This document shows positions 1-6,163 of a stretch of 6,811 nucleotides of DNA, in pieces. This DNA is from Planctomycetota bacterium. Lineage in GTDB: Bacteria; Planctomycetota; Planctomycetia; Isosphaerales; Isosphaeraceae. The notes under the pieces were generated by a model that did not search any database, was not told the origin of the DNA, and saw only the letters and a program-made list of their open reading frames with translations. The position numbers and the translations under genes are program-made. The number at the start of each line of letters is the position of its first letter. Position 1 is the stretch's first letter. The stretch is from the NCBI GenBank assembly GCA_021807585.1, contig JAKBCQ010000141.1:1-6811 (forward strand), written 5' to 3'.

Positions 1-377
1 AATCGGAGCTGAAATCGACCGATTAAAAAGAACTAGATTAATATTTTCGATCGATTTCAATTGTGTTAAGCTCTCGCGTATTCTCAGCCGGCTATTCGGA
101 AGATAATCCGCGAATGCAACGCAATGCAAGGGTGAATCTTTATTTGATAAGGCGAGAAGCCGACCGAACCGTCGCTTAAATTGTATTAATATTAAATTGT
201 ATTAATATTAATGAAAACGGGCTCAAACGGTTCGCCCTCCCGTAAGATCAAGCGCGCCGAACGACTTGCCGAAGCATTGATTCTTTCGCGATCGACCCGG
301 GAAACTTCGCGTCCATGATTCTTAACGACCCGACTCATAATTTCAAGAGTTCGACACGCGAGAATCCGTGCAGTCCC
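1..377. other. Intergenic spacer, no confident gene
   Basis: This stretch lies downstream of the leftward E1/JAMM cluster. The first 210 bases are largely AT-rich and hold a 16-bp tandem repeat. From about 211 the composition becomes more gene-like. Two short antiparallel reading frames overlap here: a plus-strand ORF of 35 codons at 211-318 (ATG directly after the repeat, Lys/Arg-rich) and a minus-strand ORF of 48 codons at 192-338. Neither has a Shine-Dalgarno sequence or clear third-position GC bias, and at most one could be real, so I call neither. I found no convincing rho-independent terminator after the JAMM gene stop at 378-380. Further members of the leftward operon could lie beyond base 1, but the 16-bp repeat and AT-rich DNA make an operon end here more likely. 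Confidence 0.55.
176..211. repeat. 16-bp AT-rich tandem repeat, 2.25 copies
   Basis: The unit TTAAATTGTATTAATA occurs exactly twice in tandem (176-191 and 192-207) and is followed by a partial third copy (TTAA, 208-211). Each unit contains the palindrome TATTAATA. The repeat sits where AT-rich spacer gives way to GC-richer sequence. It could be a protein-binding site such as an operator or nucleoid-protein site, or simple replication slippage. Function is unknown. Confidence 0.8.
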
Positions 378-1670
378 TTACGTTTTGTCCTCCAATCTTA
401 ACCTCAACATCGTATTCGCGAGCGTCGCGGCGAGCGCGACCGCAGCGCCCCAACCGACGATCGCCGCGTACCAAACGTACGCGTTACGATTCGCGAGCCT
501 CGCGGCCGGATCCTTCGAATTTTTGGCCTTCTCGGCTTCCTTCCGTTCCAAATCTTCCCGCTTCAGCCGATCGAGCTCGGGCTCGACCTTCGCCAGACGA
601 TTCGCGATTTCCAACCGCTCGGAATCGAGATCGGCGATCCGATTGGCGATCGCGTTAAGCTGCTTTGAACGCTCGTCGAGCTTGTTTTTGTACTCGTCGC
701 GGTCGCGGATCGCGCGATCAAGATCCTTCAAAAACACCTTCGGCTCGTCGACCCCCGCCCTCGAAATCAACAGCTCGAGCGCCGCCGAATGATTCGTCGT
801 TTCTTTATGCAAATATTCACTCATATCGGCGAGCTTTTTGGTTTGCTCGACCGAGTTTTGAGAAAGGGAATAGAGCCAAAAGACGATCATCACCCCGAGC
901 GCTCCCGTGAACGCCCCCAGCACGGTGAAGATCGCGGCCGATTGCGCTCGTTCGCCCGCCGCGGGTACGTTTGGTCTCGATATCATGGCGATCAACTCGG
1001 CTTCGAGTCGGGGCGATAAGCGAATCTCACCCGCCTCCCCCGACGTCGAAGGCAGGTCCTCCAATTCGTTCACAAACCGCGCCGCCGCGACCCGATCGCG
1101 ACGATTCGCAACCACCCAAAATCCCGATACCGACGCCAAACGTCCGTCACGCCAGCGAAAAAATCCACGCTTCCCCCGCACGGGATCGACCACGTACGCC
1201 GTCTGAAGCGGCTGATTAAAAAAATGCCGGTGGATGAACTCGTCATGTCCCGATAAAAAGATCCCGAAATCCGGATGCGTGTGATACCAACCCACGATGT
1301 CGAGATCGGGATGATTCGCGTCGCGCTCGCGATTGATCTCCTCCCACGAATCATGCGTGTACGTAAAACTCGCTTGCGTGTTTTCGTAATGCTTCGCCTC
1401 GATCCGATCGACGATCCAGACGAACGGTTTCCCTGTATGAATATCAACACATTCCTTACCAAGTAGAATTCCTCCGAGCTCGACCGACGTATCCGAAGCC
1501 GCGTGTCGTTCGATCGCTTCGGCGGCTTTGATATCGAGGTAAATCGCCGGATCTTCGGGAACGGGAACGCCGTAAGCGAGCGCCGCGACCTCGGGGTCGC
1601 GGTCGGGCGGAGCGAGCCTCGCGGGCTCGCGGTAGCTCATCTCGCCGAAGACGATCTCGTCGTCGTTCAC
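378..1670 (-). CDS. Membrane-anchored JAB/MPN (JAMM) metalloprotease, probable Ubl isopeptidase
   Basis: Predicted 430-residue zinc-dependent isopeptidase of the JAB1/MPN/Mov34 family, which cleaves ubiquitin-like proteins from conjugates or trims their precursors. The JAMM motif is complete: E64 in VELGGILLG, then H130-T-H132-P, S140 and D143 in the spacing HxH-x7-S-x2-D. After the N-terminal catalytic domain comes a hydrophobic segment at about 246-269. A highly charged coiled coil follows at about 315-383, and a second membrane segment lies at about 397-418 before a short basic tail. The domain order (enzyme, membrane span, coiled coil, membrane span) is unusual for this family. I chose the GTG at 1670 because GGGGGGA lies 7 bases upstream. 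ATG at 1640 (420 aa) is the main alternative. The reading frame is open back to 1805, overlapping the E1 gene, but that extension is Arg-rich and unlikely. The gene follows the E1 gene after 34 bp. Family assignment is firm; the substrate is inferred from context. Confidence 0.9.
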   Translation of the reverse strand: MNDDEIVFGEMSYREPARLAPPDRDPEVAALAYGVPVPEDPAIYLDIKAAEAIERHAASDTSVELGGILLGKECVDIHTGKPFVWIVDRIEAKHYENTQASFTYTHDSWEEINRERDANHPDLDIVGWYHTHPDFGIFLSGHDEFIHRHFFNQPLQTAYVVDPVRGKRGFFRWRDGRLASVSGFWVVANRRDRVAAARFVNELEDLPSTSGEAGEIRLSPRLEAELIAMISRPNVPAAGERAQSAAIFTVLGAFTGALGVMIVFWLYSLSQNSVEQTKKLADMSEYLHKETTNHSAALELLISRAGVDEPKVFLKDLDRAIRDRDEYKNKLDERSKQLNAIANRIADLDSERLEIANRLAKVEPELDRLKREDLERKEAEKAKNSKDPAARLANRNAYVWYAAIVGWGAAVALAATLANTMLRLRLEDKT

Positions 1671-1704
1671 TCGTAAGTCCCCCCGGATAATAATCACAGA
1701 ACGT

Positions 1705-2901
1705 TCAATTCGATCGCGATAAAACATCTCGATCCGCAGCCGACAGATAAAACCGCGTCTGATCCGCCGATTCGATCCGCACGTAATCATAAGGCGCGAA
1801 ACCAAGATCCGAGAGCCGTCGCTCGGCGTGCTCCGAACCCTCTTCGACCGCGCTCAACCCCGCGGGGCGCGACTCGCCCCCGCACCGCGCGCAAATCGAA
1901 TCCGATCGATGAATCAACGATCGCACGCGATAAACAGGCGTTACAATCTCGCACCGATCACAAATAAAAGATGCGATCACATCTCTTTCTAGAACGATCG
2001 ATCGCGGCGAACCCGCGAAGTCGTCGCGGGTTTTATCAAAAAGTTCGGCCGCGGTGTTCTTCACGCTCAATTCCAGCGCGATCGGCTCGGGATACGTCTC
2101 ATGACTCAAACAATCGTCGCGACGCGGCAGTTTGGTCGTATAAAATCGATTGCCGACGCCGTTGAACACGAACGCCGATCCCGCCTCGACGGGAAGATCG
2201 TGTAAAATCTTGAGCGCCTCTTGAACCTCGAGCGCACCCATCATCGATGCGATCGTCGGCGCCGTGGGAACCTTCCCCTCGATGATCTCGTCGCGTCGCA
2301 GCAACGGACAGCTATATCTAAGATTCAATAATTGATAATCACGTTCGGTCATCGCGCACTCGTAACACGCCGAATCGGGGGGGACGAAAACTTTGACGAC
2401 TCCCTGAATCTCCTGGATCCCGGCGTCGACCCAGGGGGTATTCGTTTTCCAACACTGACGATTGACCCAAAGCCGCGCCTCGCGGTTATCCAAACAACCG
2501 ATCACAACATCGATCGCCGCGAAAAAGCCGAGGCCGAGATCGACCAGAACATCGCCGAAAATCGGCTCGATCCGAATCTCGGGGTTGATCTCGCGCGCGC
2601 GCTCGGCGGCGACCTCCGCCTTCGGTCGACCCGAATCTCCCGCTCGAAACAACACCGAACGCGATAAATTGGAAGCGTCGACGCGATCGCGATCGATCAC
2701 GAAAATCGTCCCCACTCCAACGAGAGCGAGGTTCTTGATCGCCTCGTTGCCGAGCGCCCCCGCTCCGACGACAAGCACGCGAGCCGACGCCAGCCGCTCC
2801 TGACGCCACCACGAAATCAGCCTCAACCGCGCGTAACGATCGGAATCGTCGATCCGAAAATCGATCGGCTCATCGCGATCGGACGGGGGGGAATCGTTCA
2901 T
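1705..2901 (-). CDS. ThiF/MoeB/E1-like adenylyltransferase with C-terminal zinc ribbon
   Basis: Predicted 398-residue E1-type enzyme that would adenylate the C-terminus of a ubiquitin-like or sulfur-carrier protein using ATP. The Rossmann-like core starts with the nucleotide-binding loop VGAGALG (45-51). D70/D72 and N78-L-S-R81 follow, then K94 in GRPKAE and the CLDN motif at 136-139, all typical of the family. C179-x2-C182 with C264-x2-H267 looks like the structural zinc site, with His replacing the usual last Cys. C198 in RYSCPLL lies in the crossover-loop region before PTIASM and is a candidate thioester cysteine. Beyond the core, C314-x2-C317 and C337-x2-C340 form a second zinc ribbon, with a short unrecognised tail. 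The ATG at 2901 precedes the first motif sensibly. An in-frame ATG at 3198 would add 99 Arg-rich residues and is unlikely. There is no E2 domain, unlike CBASS Cap2. The neighbouring JAMM protease supports a ubiquitin-like role over thiamine or molybdopterin synthesis. Confidence 0.9.
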   Translation of the reverse strand: MNDSPPSDRDEPIDFRIDDSDRYARLRLISWWRQERLASARVLVVGAGALGNEAIKNLALVGVGTIFVIDRDRVDASNLSRSVLFRAGDSGRPKAEVAAERAREINPEIRIEPIFGDVLVDLGLGFFAAIDVVIGCLDNREARLWVNRQCWKTNTPWVDAGIQEIQGVVKVFVPPDSACYECAMTERDYQLLNLRYSCPLLRRDEIIEGKVPTAPTIASMMGALEVQEALKILHDLPVEAGSAFVFNGVGNRFYTTKLPRRDDCLSHETYPEPIALELSVKNTAAELFDKTRDDFAGSPRSIVLERDVIASFICDRCEIVTPVYRVRSLIHRSDSICARCGGESRPAGLSAVEEGSEHAERRLSDLGFAPYDYVRIESADQTRFYLSAADRDVLSRSN

Positions 2902-3038
2902 CGTCGCCAAACCGTTCCATTCTCTTTCGTCAAACCGACGAGCTCGATTCGCGAATGCGACACATGGAAAACCTTGAGAAAATCGAGGCGAAACCTCGCG
3001 GGCTCGTCGCTGACGATCCGCGTCGACCCGATCATCAT
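2898..3038 (-). CDS. Possible small ORF (46 aa) translationally coupled to E1 gene
   Basis: This 46-codon frame begins with two consecutive ATGs (3038 and 3035) and ends in a TGA that overlaps the E1 start codon as ATGA, the usual arrangement of coupled genes. Its third codon positions are clearly GC-rich and its second positions AT-rich, as in the neighbouring genes, and the other frames here show this less. The product, ending in NGTVWRR, alternates charged and hydrophobic residues and could form beta strands. I recognise no family. It has no C-terminal Gly-Gly, so it is not an obvious ubiquitin-like modifier, and it is too short for an E2. No clear Shine-Dalgarno sequence precedes it. It could be a real small protein, the remnant of a larger upstream gene, or chance. 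Confidence 0.35.
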   Translation of the reverse strand: MMIGSTRIVSDEPARFRLDFLKVFHVSHSRIELVGLTKENGTVWRR

Positions 3039-3204
3039 AAGGCCGCGAGCCCGCCGCGTCGACCCGCGGGTGAAACCGCGCGATCAATCGTGTGCGCCTC
3101 TCGACAACCCGCACCCAACACGGATAATAACGACGTGGAACCAAACGCGAACGGCGAATCAAACGGCGAAGGCGTTCCGTCGCAAGCTCAAGCCGCATGT
3201 GAAC

Positions 3205-3276
3205 GTGTGGTAAAAAGATCCGTCGATTATTTAAATAAGAACAGTCGTTGATTATTATTCATCAAGGTCGATACCC
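3205..3276. promoter_or_regulatory. Divergent AT-rich control region with 12-bp palindrome
   Basis: This AT-rich stretch separates the leftward E1/JAMM cluster from the rightward transporter gene and probably holds promoters for both. It contains a perfect 12-bp palindrome, TTATTTAAATAA, at 3227-3238, a plausible operator or overlapping -10 region. AAGG at 3264-3267 is the likely ribosome binding site for the transporter GTG at 3277. I see no -35/-10 pair with good spacing in either direction, so exact promoters are not assigned. Confidence 0.45.
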
Positions 3277-4236
3277 GTGAGTCGAGCGTTGAAGTCCGAT
3301 CCGGTCGCGGCGATCGGGTCGGCGCCGCTCGACGCGGCGGGGATATCGGCGACCGTGTTTTGCTGCGTCCTCTGGGCCGGCAATACCGTCGCGGTGAAGT
3401 ACACGGTTCCCGATCTGCCGCCGTTCGGCTCGGCGGGATTGCGGTTCGTGCTGGGATTGCCCGTGATCGCCGCGGCTTGCTTTAAGCTCGGCCACGGCTT
3501 GCGCGTGCCGATTAAACATGCATGGTTAATCGTGATTCATACGATCTTAACGGTCTTACAAATCGGCACGTTCACGTGGGGGACGAGCCATGGAATGGCG
3601 GGGCGATCGTCGATCCTGGTGAACGTGCACCCGCTCGTCGTGGCGCCGCTCGCGTGGATCTTTTTGGGAGAACGAATGGGTCGAGCGGGGATCGCCGGGC
3701 TCTTCGCGGCCACATTGGGCATCGTCGCGCTGATGTCGAACCCCGTCCGCGGCGAACCGACGTGGGCCGGCGATATCGTCGTCCTGTTATCGGGGATCAT
3801 CTTGGGGGTGCAAACGATCGCGCAAAAGAAGACGTTTCACTTGATCCCTCCCACGACCCTCCTGTTCGCGCAAACCTTGTTCTCGATCCCGCTTTTTTTT
3901 CTACAGAGCGCTCTGGTGGAGGGGATCGACACGTATCGGTTCACCGAGCGTTCATGCCAGGGTGTTTTGTATCAAGGTGTGCTCGTATCCGGAGTCTGTT
4001 TTACGATCTGGCTGGTGCTGTTGCGTCGCTATCCCGCGGCGCGGCTTTCGACGGTCGCGTTTCTCACGCCGATCTTCGGCGTCGCGCTCGCGAGCCTGAT
4101 TCGCGGCGAGTCGCTGACGATTCCCCTCTTGGCCGGCGGATCGCTCGTCGGATTCGGAATTTACCTCGTCGCCGCCGATCGCGCCGCGCATGTCGTCAAA
4201 CCCGAACCCGAGCTTCCAGGCGAGGACGCTCCATGA
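3277..4236 (+). CDS. EamA/DMT-superfamily membrane transporter
   Basis: Predicted 319-residue inner-membrane protein of the drug/metabolite transporter (EamA, formerly DUF6) type. The length and about ten hydrophobic segments fit the family's 5+5 helix internal duplication, with a first EamA repeat at roughly 23-152 and a second at roughly 166-298. Family-like features include WAGNTVAVK near the end of helix 1, PPF followed by LRF at about 48-57, and LGER at 130-133 closing helix 4 of the first half. The second half has PIFGVALA at 265-272 and RGES at 276-279 in the equivalent place. The tail is soluble and acidic. Members export amino acids, purines or other metabolites, and the substrate cannot be read from sequence. 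The GTG start has AAGG nine bases upstream. The gene runs divergently from the E1/JAMM cluster, and I see no functional link to it. Confidence 0.9.
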   Translation: MSRALKSDPVAAIGSAPLDAAGISATVFCCVLWAGNTVAVKYTVPDLPPFGSAGLRFVLGLPVIAAACFKLGHGLRVPIKHAWLIVIHTILTVLQIGTFTWGTSHGMAGRSSILVNVHPLVVAPLAWIFLGERMGRAGIAGLFAATLGIVALMSNPVRGEPTWAGDIVVLLSGIILGVQTIAQKKTFHLIPPTTLLFAQTLFSIPLFFLQSALVEGIDTYRFTERSCQGVLYQGVLVSGVCFTIWLVLLRRYPAARLSTVAFLTPIFGVALASLIRGESLTIPLLAGGSLVGFGIYLVAADRAAHVVKPEPELPGEDAP

Positions 4237-4237
4237 A

Positions 4238-4262
4238 ATAATCATAAATAAATAATGATTAT
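4238..4262. repeat. AT-rich inverted repeat after the transporter gene
   Basis: Two perfect 8-bp arms, ATAATCAT (4238-4245) and ATGATTAT (4255-4262), flank a 9-base spacer two bases after the transporter stop codon. The stem would be weak and lacks a following T-run typical of a terminator, although TTTTA occurs at 4266-4270. It may be an operator for the next gene rather than a terminator. Confidence 0.5.
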
Positions 4263-4268
4263 ATATTT

Positions 4269-4274
4269 TATAAT
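4269..4274 (+). promoter_or_regulatory. Candidate -10 box for the DUF488 gene
   Basis: A perfect TATAAT hexamer lies in an AT-rich stretch about 70 bases before the DUF488 start. No recognisable -35 hexamer occurs 16-18 bases upstream, where the sequence is A/T only, so this is a partial promoter match. Confidence 0.35.
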
Positions 4275-4342
4275 CGTTCGAATCCCCCGGTTTTTCAGGC
4301 GTTCGGTTTGAATCGCATCGAAGTCGCTCGAGGACGATCGAG

Positions 4343-4780
4343 ATGAAGATCTTTACGATCGGGTTCACGAAAAAGTCGGCCGAAACGTTCTTCACCGCGC
4401 TCCAAAAGGCGGAGGTTAAAACGCTCGTCGACGTTCGGCTGAACAACGTATCTCAACTTGCGGGCTTCGCCAAAAAGACCGATCTGGCGTATTTCGTCAA
4501 AGAAATCTGTAATATTAATTATATTCATATTCCGCTGCTCGCTCCGTCGCAAGAGCTCCTTACCGCATACAAAATGCAAAATGGGGATTGGAGCGTTTAT
4601 GAAAAGGCATTCCTGAGGTTGATCGAGGAACGACGAATCGACAGCGCGATCGATCGGCAAACGCTCGACCGGGGATGCCTGCTGTGCAGCGAGCATCGGC
4701 CCGATCATTGTCATCGCAGGCTCGTCGCCGAATATCTCCGAGAGCATTGGGGCGATGTCGAGATCGAGCATCTCGTGTGA
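4343..4780 (+). CDS. DUF488 family protein
   Basis: Predicted 145-residue soluble cytoplasmic protein of the DUF488 family, whose biochemical role is not established. It shows the family landmarks in order: an N-terminal FTIGFTKKS strand and loop (4-12), LVDVR at 28-32 followed by a Ser-containing stretch, and a hydrophobic segment with YIHIPLL at 60-66. Near the C-terminus comes the signature CLLCSEHRPDHCHR at 112-125, with C112, C115, C123 and H124 as possible metal-binding or redox residues, then RLVAEYL. The length is normal for the family. In many members the residue after TIG is His; here it is Phe8. The ATG is preceded by GAGG at 4330-4333. This ribosome binding site sits inside a small hairpin formed by CTCGA (4327-4331) and TCGAG (4338-4342), which could damp translation. 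No neighbour suggests a pathway. Confidence 0.88.
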   Translation: MKIFTIGFTKKSAETFFTALQKAEVKTLVDVRLNNVSQLAGFAKKTDLAYFVKEICNINYIHIPLLAPSQELLTAYKMQNGDWSVYEKAFLRLIEERRIDSAIDRQTLDRGCLLCSEHRPDHCHRRLVAEYLREHWGDVEIEHLV

Positions 4781-5099
4781 ACTCCGCGCCGAAACGCTCG
4801 ATTCGGACGCGAGCAAAATCACCTCTTAACGCGAGCGACCGGATCGATCTTTGTTCGATCACGATTCGGGTATGCGGAAAAATCAAATTGGCGAAACGCG
4901 TTTGAATATTCATGATTAATATATTAATTATTTTTGATCATCTATTATTAATATTATGCTTGTATACTTCGCTTCCAGGTCGAGTCGAGACCGATCGATT
5001 TTTACGCGAATCGGGATTGTTCGTCGTCGCACGGCGATTTATCATTCGAGTCGAATCGTGCGGACGATCGGCGAGAATCGCGTTTGCCGGAGAATTCCG
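4781..5099 (+). promoter_or_regulatory. Spacer and probable leader of the secreted-protein gene
   Basis: This 319-bp gap holds no gene that I can support. Its first part is GC-rich with a 6-bp hairpin, GATCGA/TCGATC, at 4842-4860. The part from about 4910 to 4965 is very AT-rich and includes a TATACT hexamer at 4963-4968 that could serve as a -10 box. A TTGATC at 4934-4939 lies 23 bases before it, too far for a normal -35. The downstream reading frame is open from an ATG at 4956, but residues before 5100 are Arg-rich and do not look like protein. A clear ribosome binding site, GGAGA (5089-5093), ends the region. Confidence 0.4.
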
Positions 5100-5957
5100 T
5101 TGTCCAAATCCTCGCTTGCGTGGCTTTTGATCTTCGCTTGTTCTTCGGGTCCCGTGCGCGCCGCCCTCGACGACGACGCGTTGAATCTCACGTGGGCCGA
5201 CGACATGTTGACCGTTCGAGGCGCGAAAATCGCGGGAGGCGCGATCGAGATCCATTACCTTGAGGCGTTTTGCCGGCCGGGATCGACCGATCGTGATTGG
5301 AAGCAAACGACGATTCCGCATCGAACCGTTTTGGTTTCAAACGATCCCGATCGCCGCACGATCAGGCTTCGAAGCACGCTTGAAGACGGCGTAATCGTTG
5401 ATCACACCATCAAATCCGGGCGCGACGAGGTCGATTTTCACTTGACGGCGCGGAATCCGACGAATCAAACGTCCCGGGCGCACTGGGCGCAGCCGTGCAT
5501 TCGTGTTGATAAGTTCGTGGGAGTTAAACCCGAGCCGAACTCCGAAGCTTATCTTAATAAGTGCTTTGTCTTTATCGACAATAAATTAACGCGATTGCCC
5601 ACGCGTCCGTGGGCGACCAAAGCTCGGTACGTTCCCGGTCAAGTTTGGCGCCCCGTCAACGTCGATCGCGACGACGTCAATCCTCGGCCGTTGAGCCCGC
5701 TGATCCCGTCCAACGGGCTGATCGGTTGCTATTCGGCCGACGAAACTCAAATCCTCGCGACCGCCTGGGAACCCTATCAAGAGCTCTTCCAGGGAGTGAT
5801 CGTCTGCATTCATTCCGATTTCCGGATCGCGGGCCTCGAACCGGGCGAAACCAAGCGCGTGAGAGGCAAACTTTATCTCGTTCCCGCCGATGTAAACGCG
5901 CTCGTCAAACGCTACCAAACCGACTTCCCCGAACACGCGAAAACCGCCCCAAAATAA
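5100..5957 (+). CDS. Secreted beta-rich protein of unknown function
   Basis: Predicted 285-residue exported protein. I chose a TTG start at 5100 because GGAGA lies seven bases upstream and because it places a classical signal peptide at the N-terminus: Lys3, a hydrophobic core LAWLLIFAC, and a likely cleavage after V-R-A21. A lipobox reading at C14 is weak because Phe is at -2. The ATG at 4956 would bury this signal behind 48 Arg-rich residues. The mature part is rich in short beta strands and contains HWAQPCIRV (128-136), a run rich in Pro and Asp near RDDVNPRPL (190-198), SNGLIGC (204-210), WEPYQELFQ (223-231) and a terminal GLEPGETK...RGKLYLV strand pair (245-261) resembling the end of a beta-sandwich domain. 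C58, C133, C155, C210 and C236 may form disulfides. From memory, similar secreted proteins are common and conserved in planctomycetes. The function is unknown to me. Confidence 0.85.
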   Translation: MSKSSLAWLLIFACSSGPVRAALDDDALNLTWADDMLTVRGAKIAGGAIEIHYLEAFCRPGSTDRDWKQTTIPHRTVLVSNDPDRRTIRLRSTLEDGVIVDHTIKSGRDEVDFHLTARNPTNQTSRAHWAQPCIRVDKFVGVKPEPNSEAYLNKCFVFIDNKLTRLPTRPWATKARYVPGQVWRPVNVDRDDVNPRPLSPLIPSNGLIGCYSADETQILATAWEPYQELFQGVIVCIHSDFRIAGLEPGETKRVRGKLYLVPADVNALVKRYQTDFPEHAKTAPK

Positions 5958-6133
5958 TCCGTCTCGTTATATCCTGAATAATCTATTTATGTATTGTATA
6001 TTATACATTATAATGACAAAATATTGATTCGTTATGGATCGGTTGATCGAGCGACGAAGATTTCTCCTCGGAACCCGGTCGATCGTCGGGAATGCTCGCG
6101 ACGCTTTTCACCCGATTGTCATCGCCAGGCCTC
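5958..6133. other. AT-rich spacer with overlapping palindromes
   Basis: No gene is seen here. Two overlapping inverted repeats occur at 5995-6014: TGTATA-T-TATACA (5995-6007) and ATTATA-CAT-TATAAT (6000-6014). They start about 37 bases after the secreted-protein stop. They are too AT-rich for a strong terminator and lack a T-run. A promoter or operator is as likely; TATAAT at 6009-6014 has no good -35. Confidence 0.4.
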
Positions 6134-6163
6134 TTGACTCGCGTGAAGCCGCCTGCGTATGAT
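6134..6163 (+). promoter_or_regulatory. Near-consensus sigma70-type promoter
   Basis: TTGACT at 6134-6139 and TATGAT at 6158-6163 are separated by 18 bases, giving five of six matches to each of TTGACA and TATAAT at acceptable spacing. Transcription would begin near 6170 and run rightward into a stretch with no recognised gene. This is the best promoter match I found in the window. It may drive a small RNA, an unrecognised short gene, or a gene beyond the right edge. Confidence 0.5.

Noticed and set aside
192..338. Two antiparallel short ORFs (plus 211-318, minus 192-338)
   Set aside because: No ribosome binding site, no clear codon bias, and they overlap each other; kept only as a note in the spacer entry.
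2902..3198. 99-residue N-terminal extension of the E1 gene from the ATG at 3198
   Set aside because: The extension is very Arg-rich, contains no recognised motif, and overlaps another frame with better codon pattern; the ATG at 2901 fits the family start.
378..3198. CBASS operon with Cap2 and Cap3
   Set aside because: The E1 lacks the fused E2 domain of Cap2 and no cyclic-nucleotide synthase or effector is present in the window.
2955..3251. Plus-strand ORF of 98 codons opposite the E1 upstream region
   Set aside because: Its third positions are only moderately GC-rich while its first positions mirror the third positions of the minus-strand frame; there is no family match and it fills the divergent control region.
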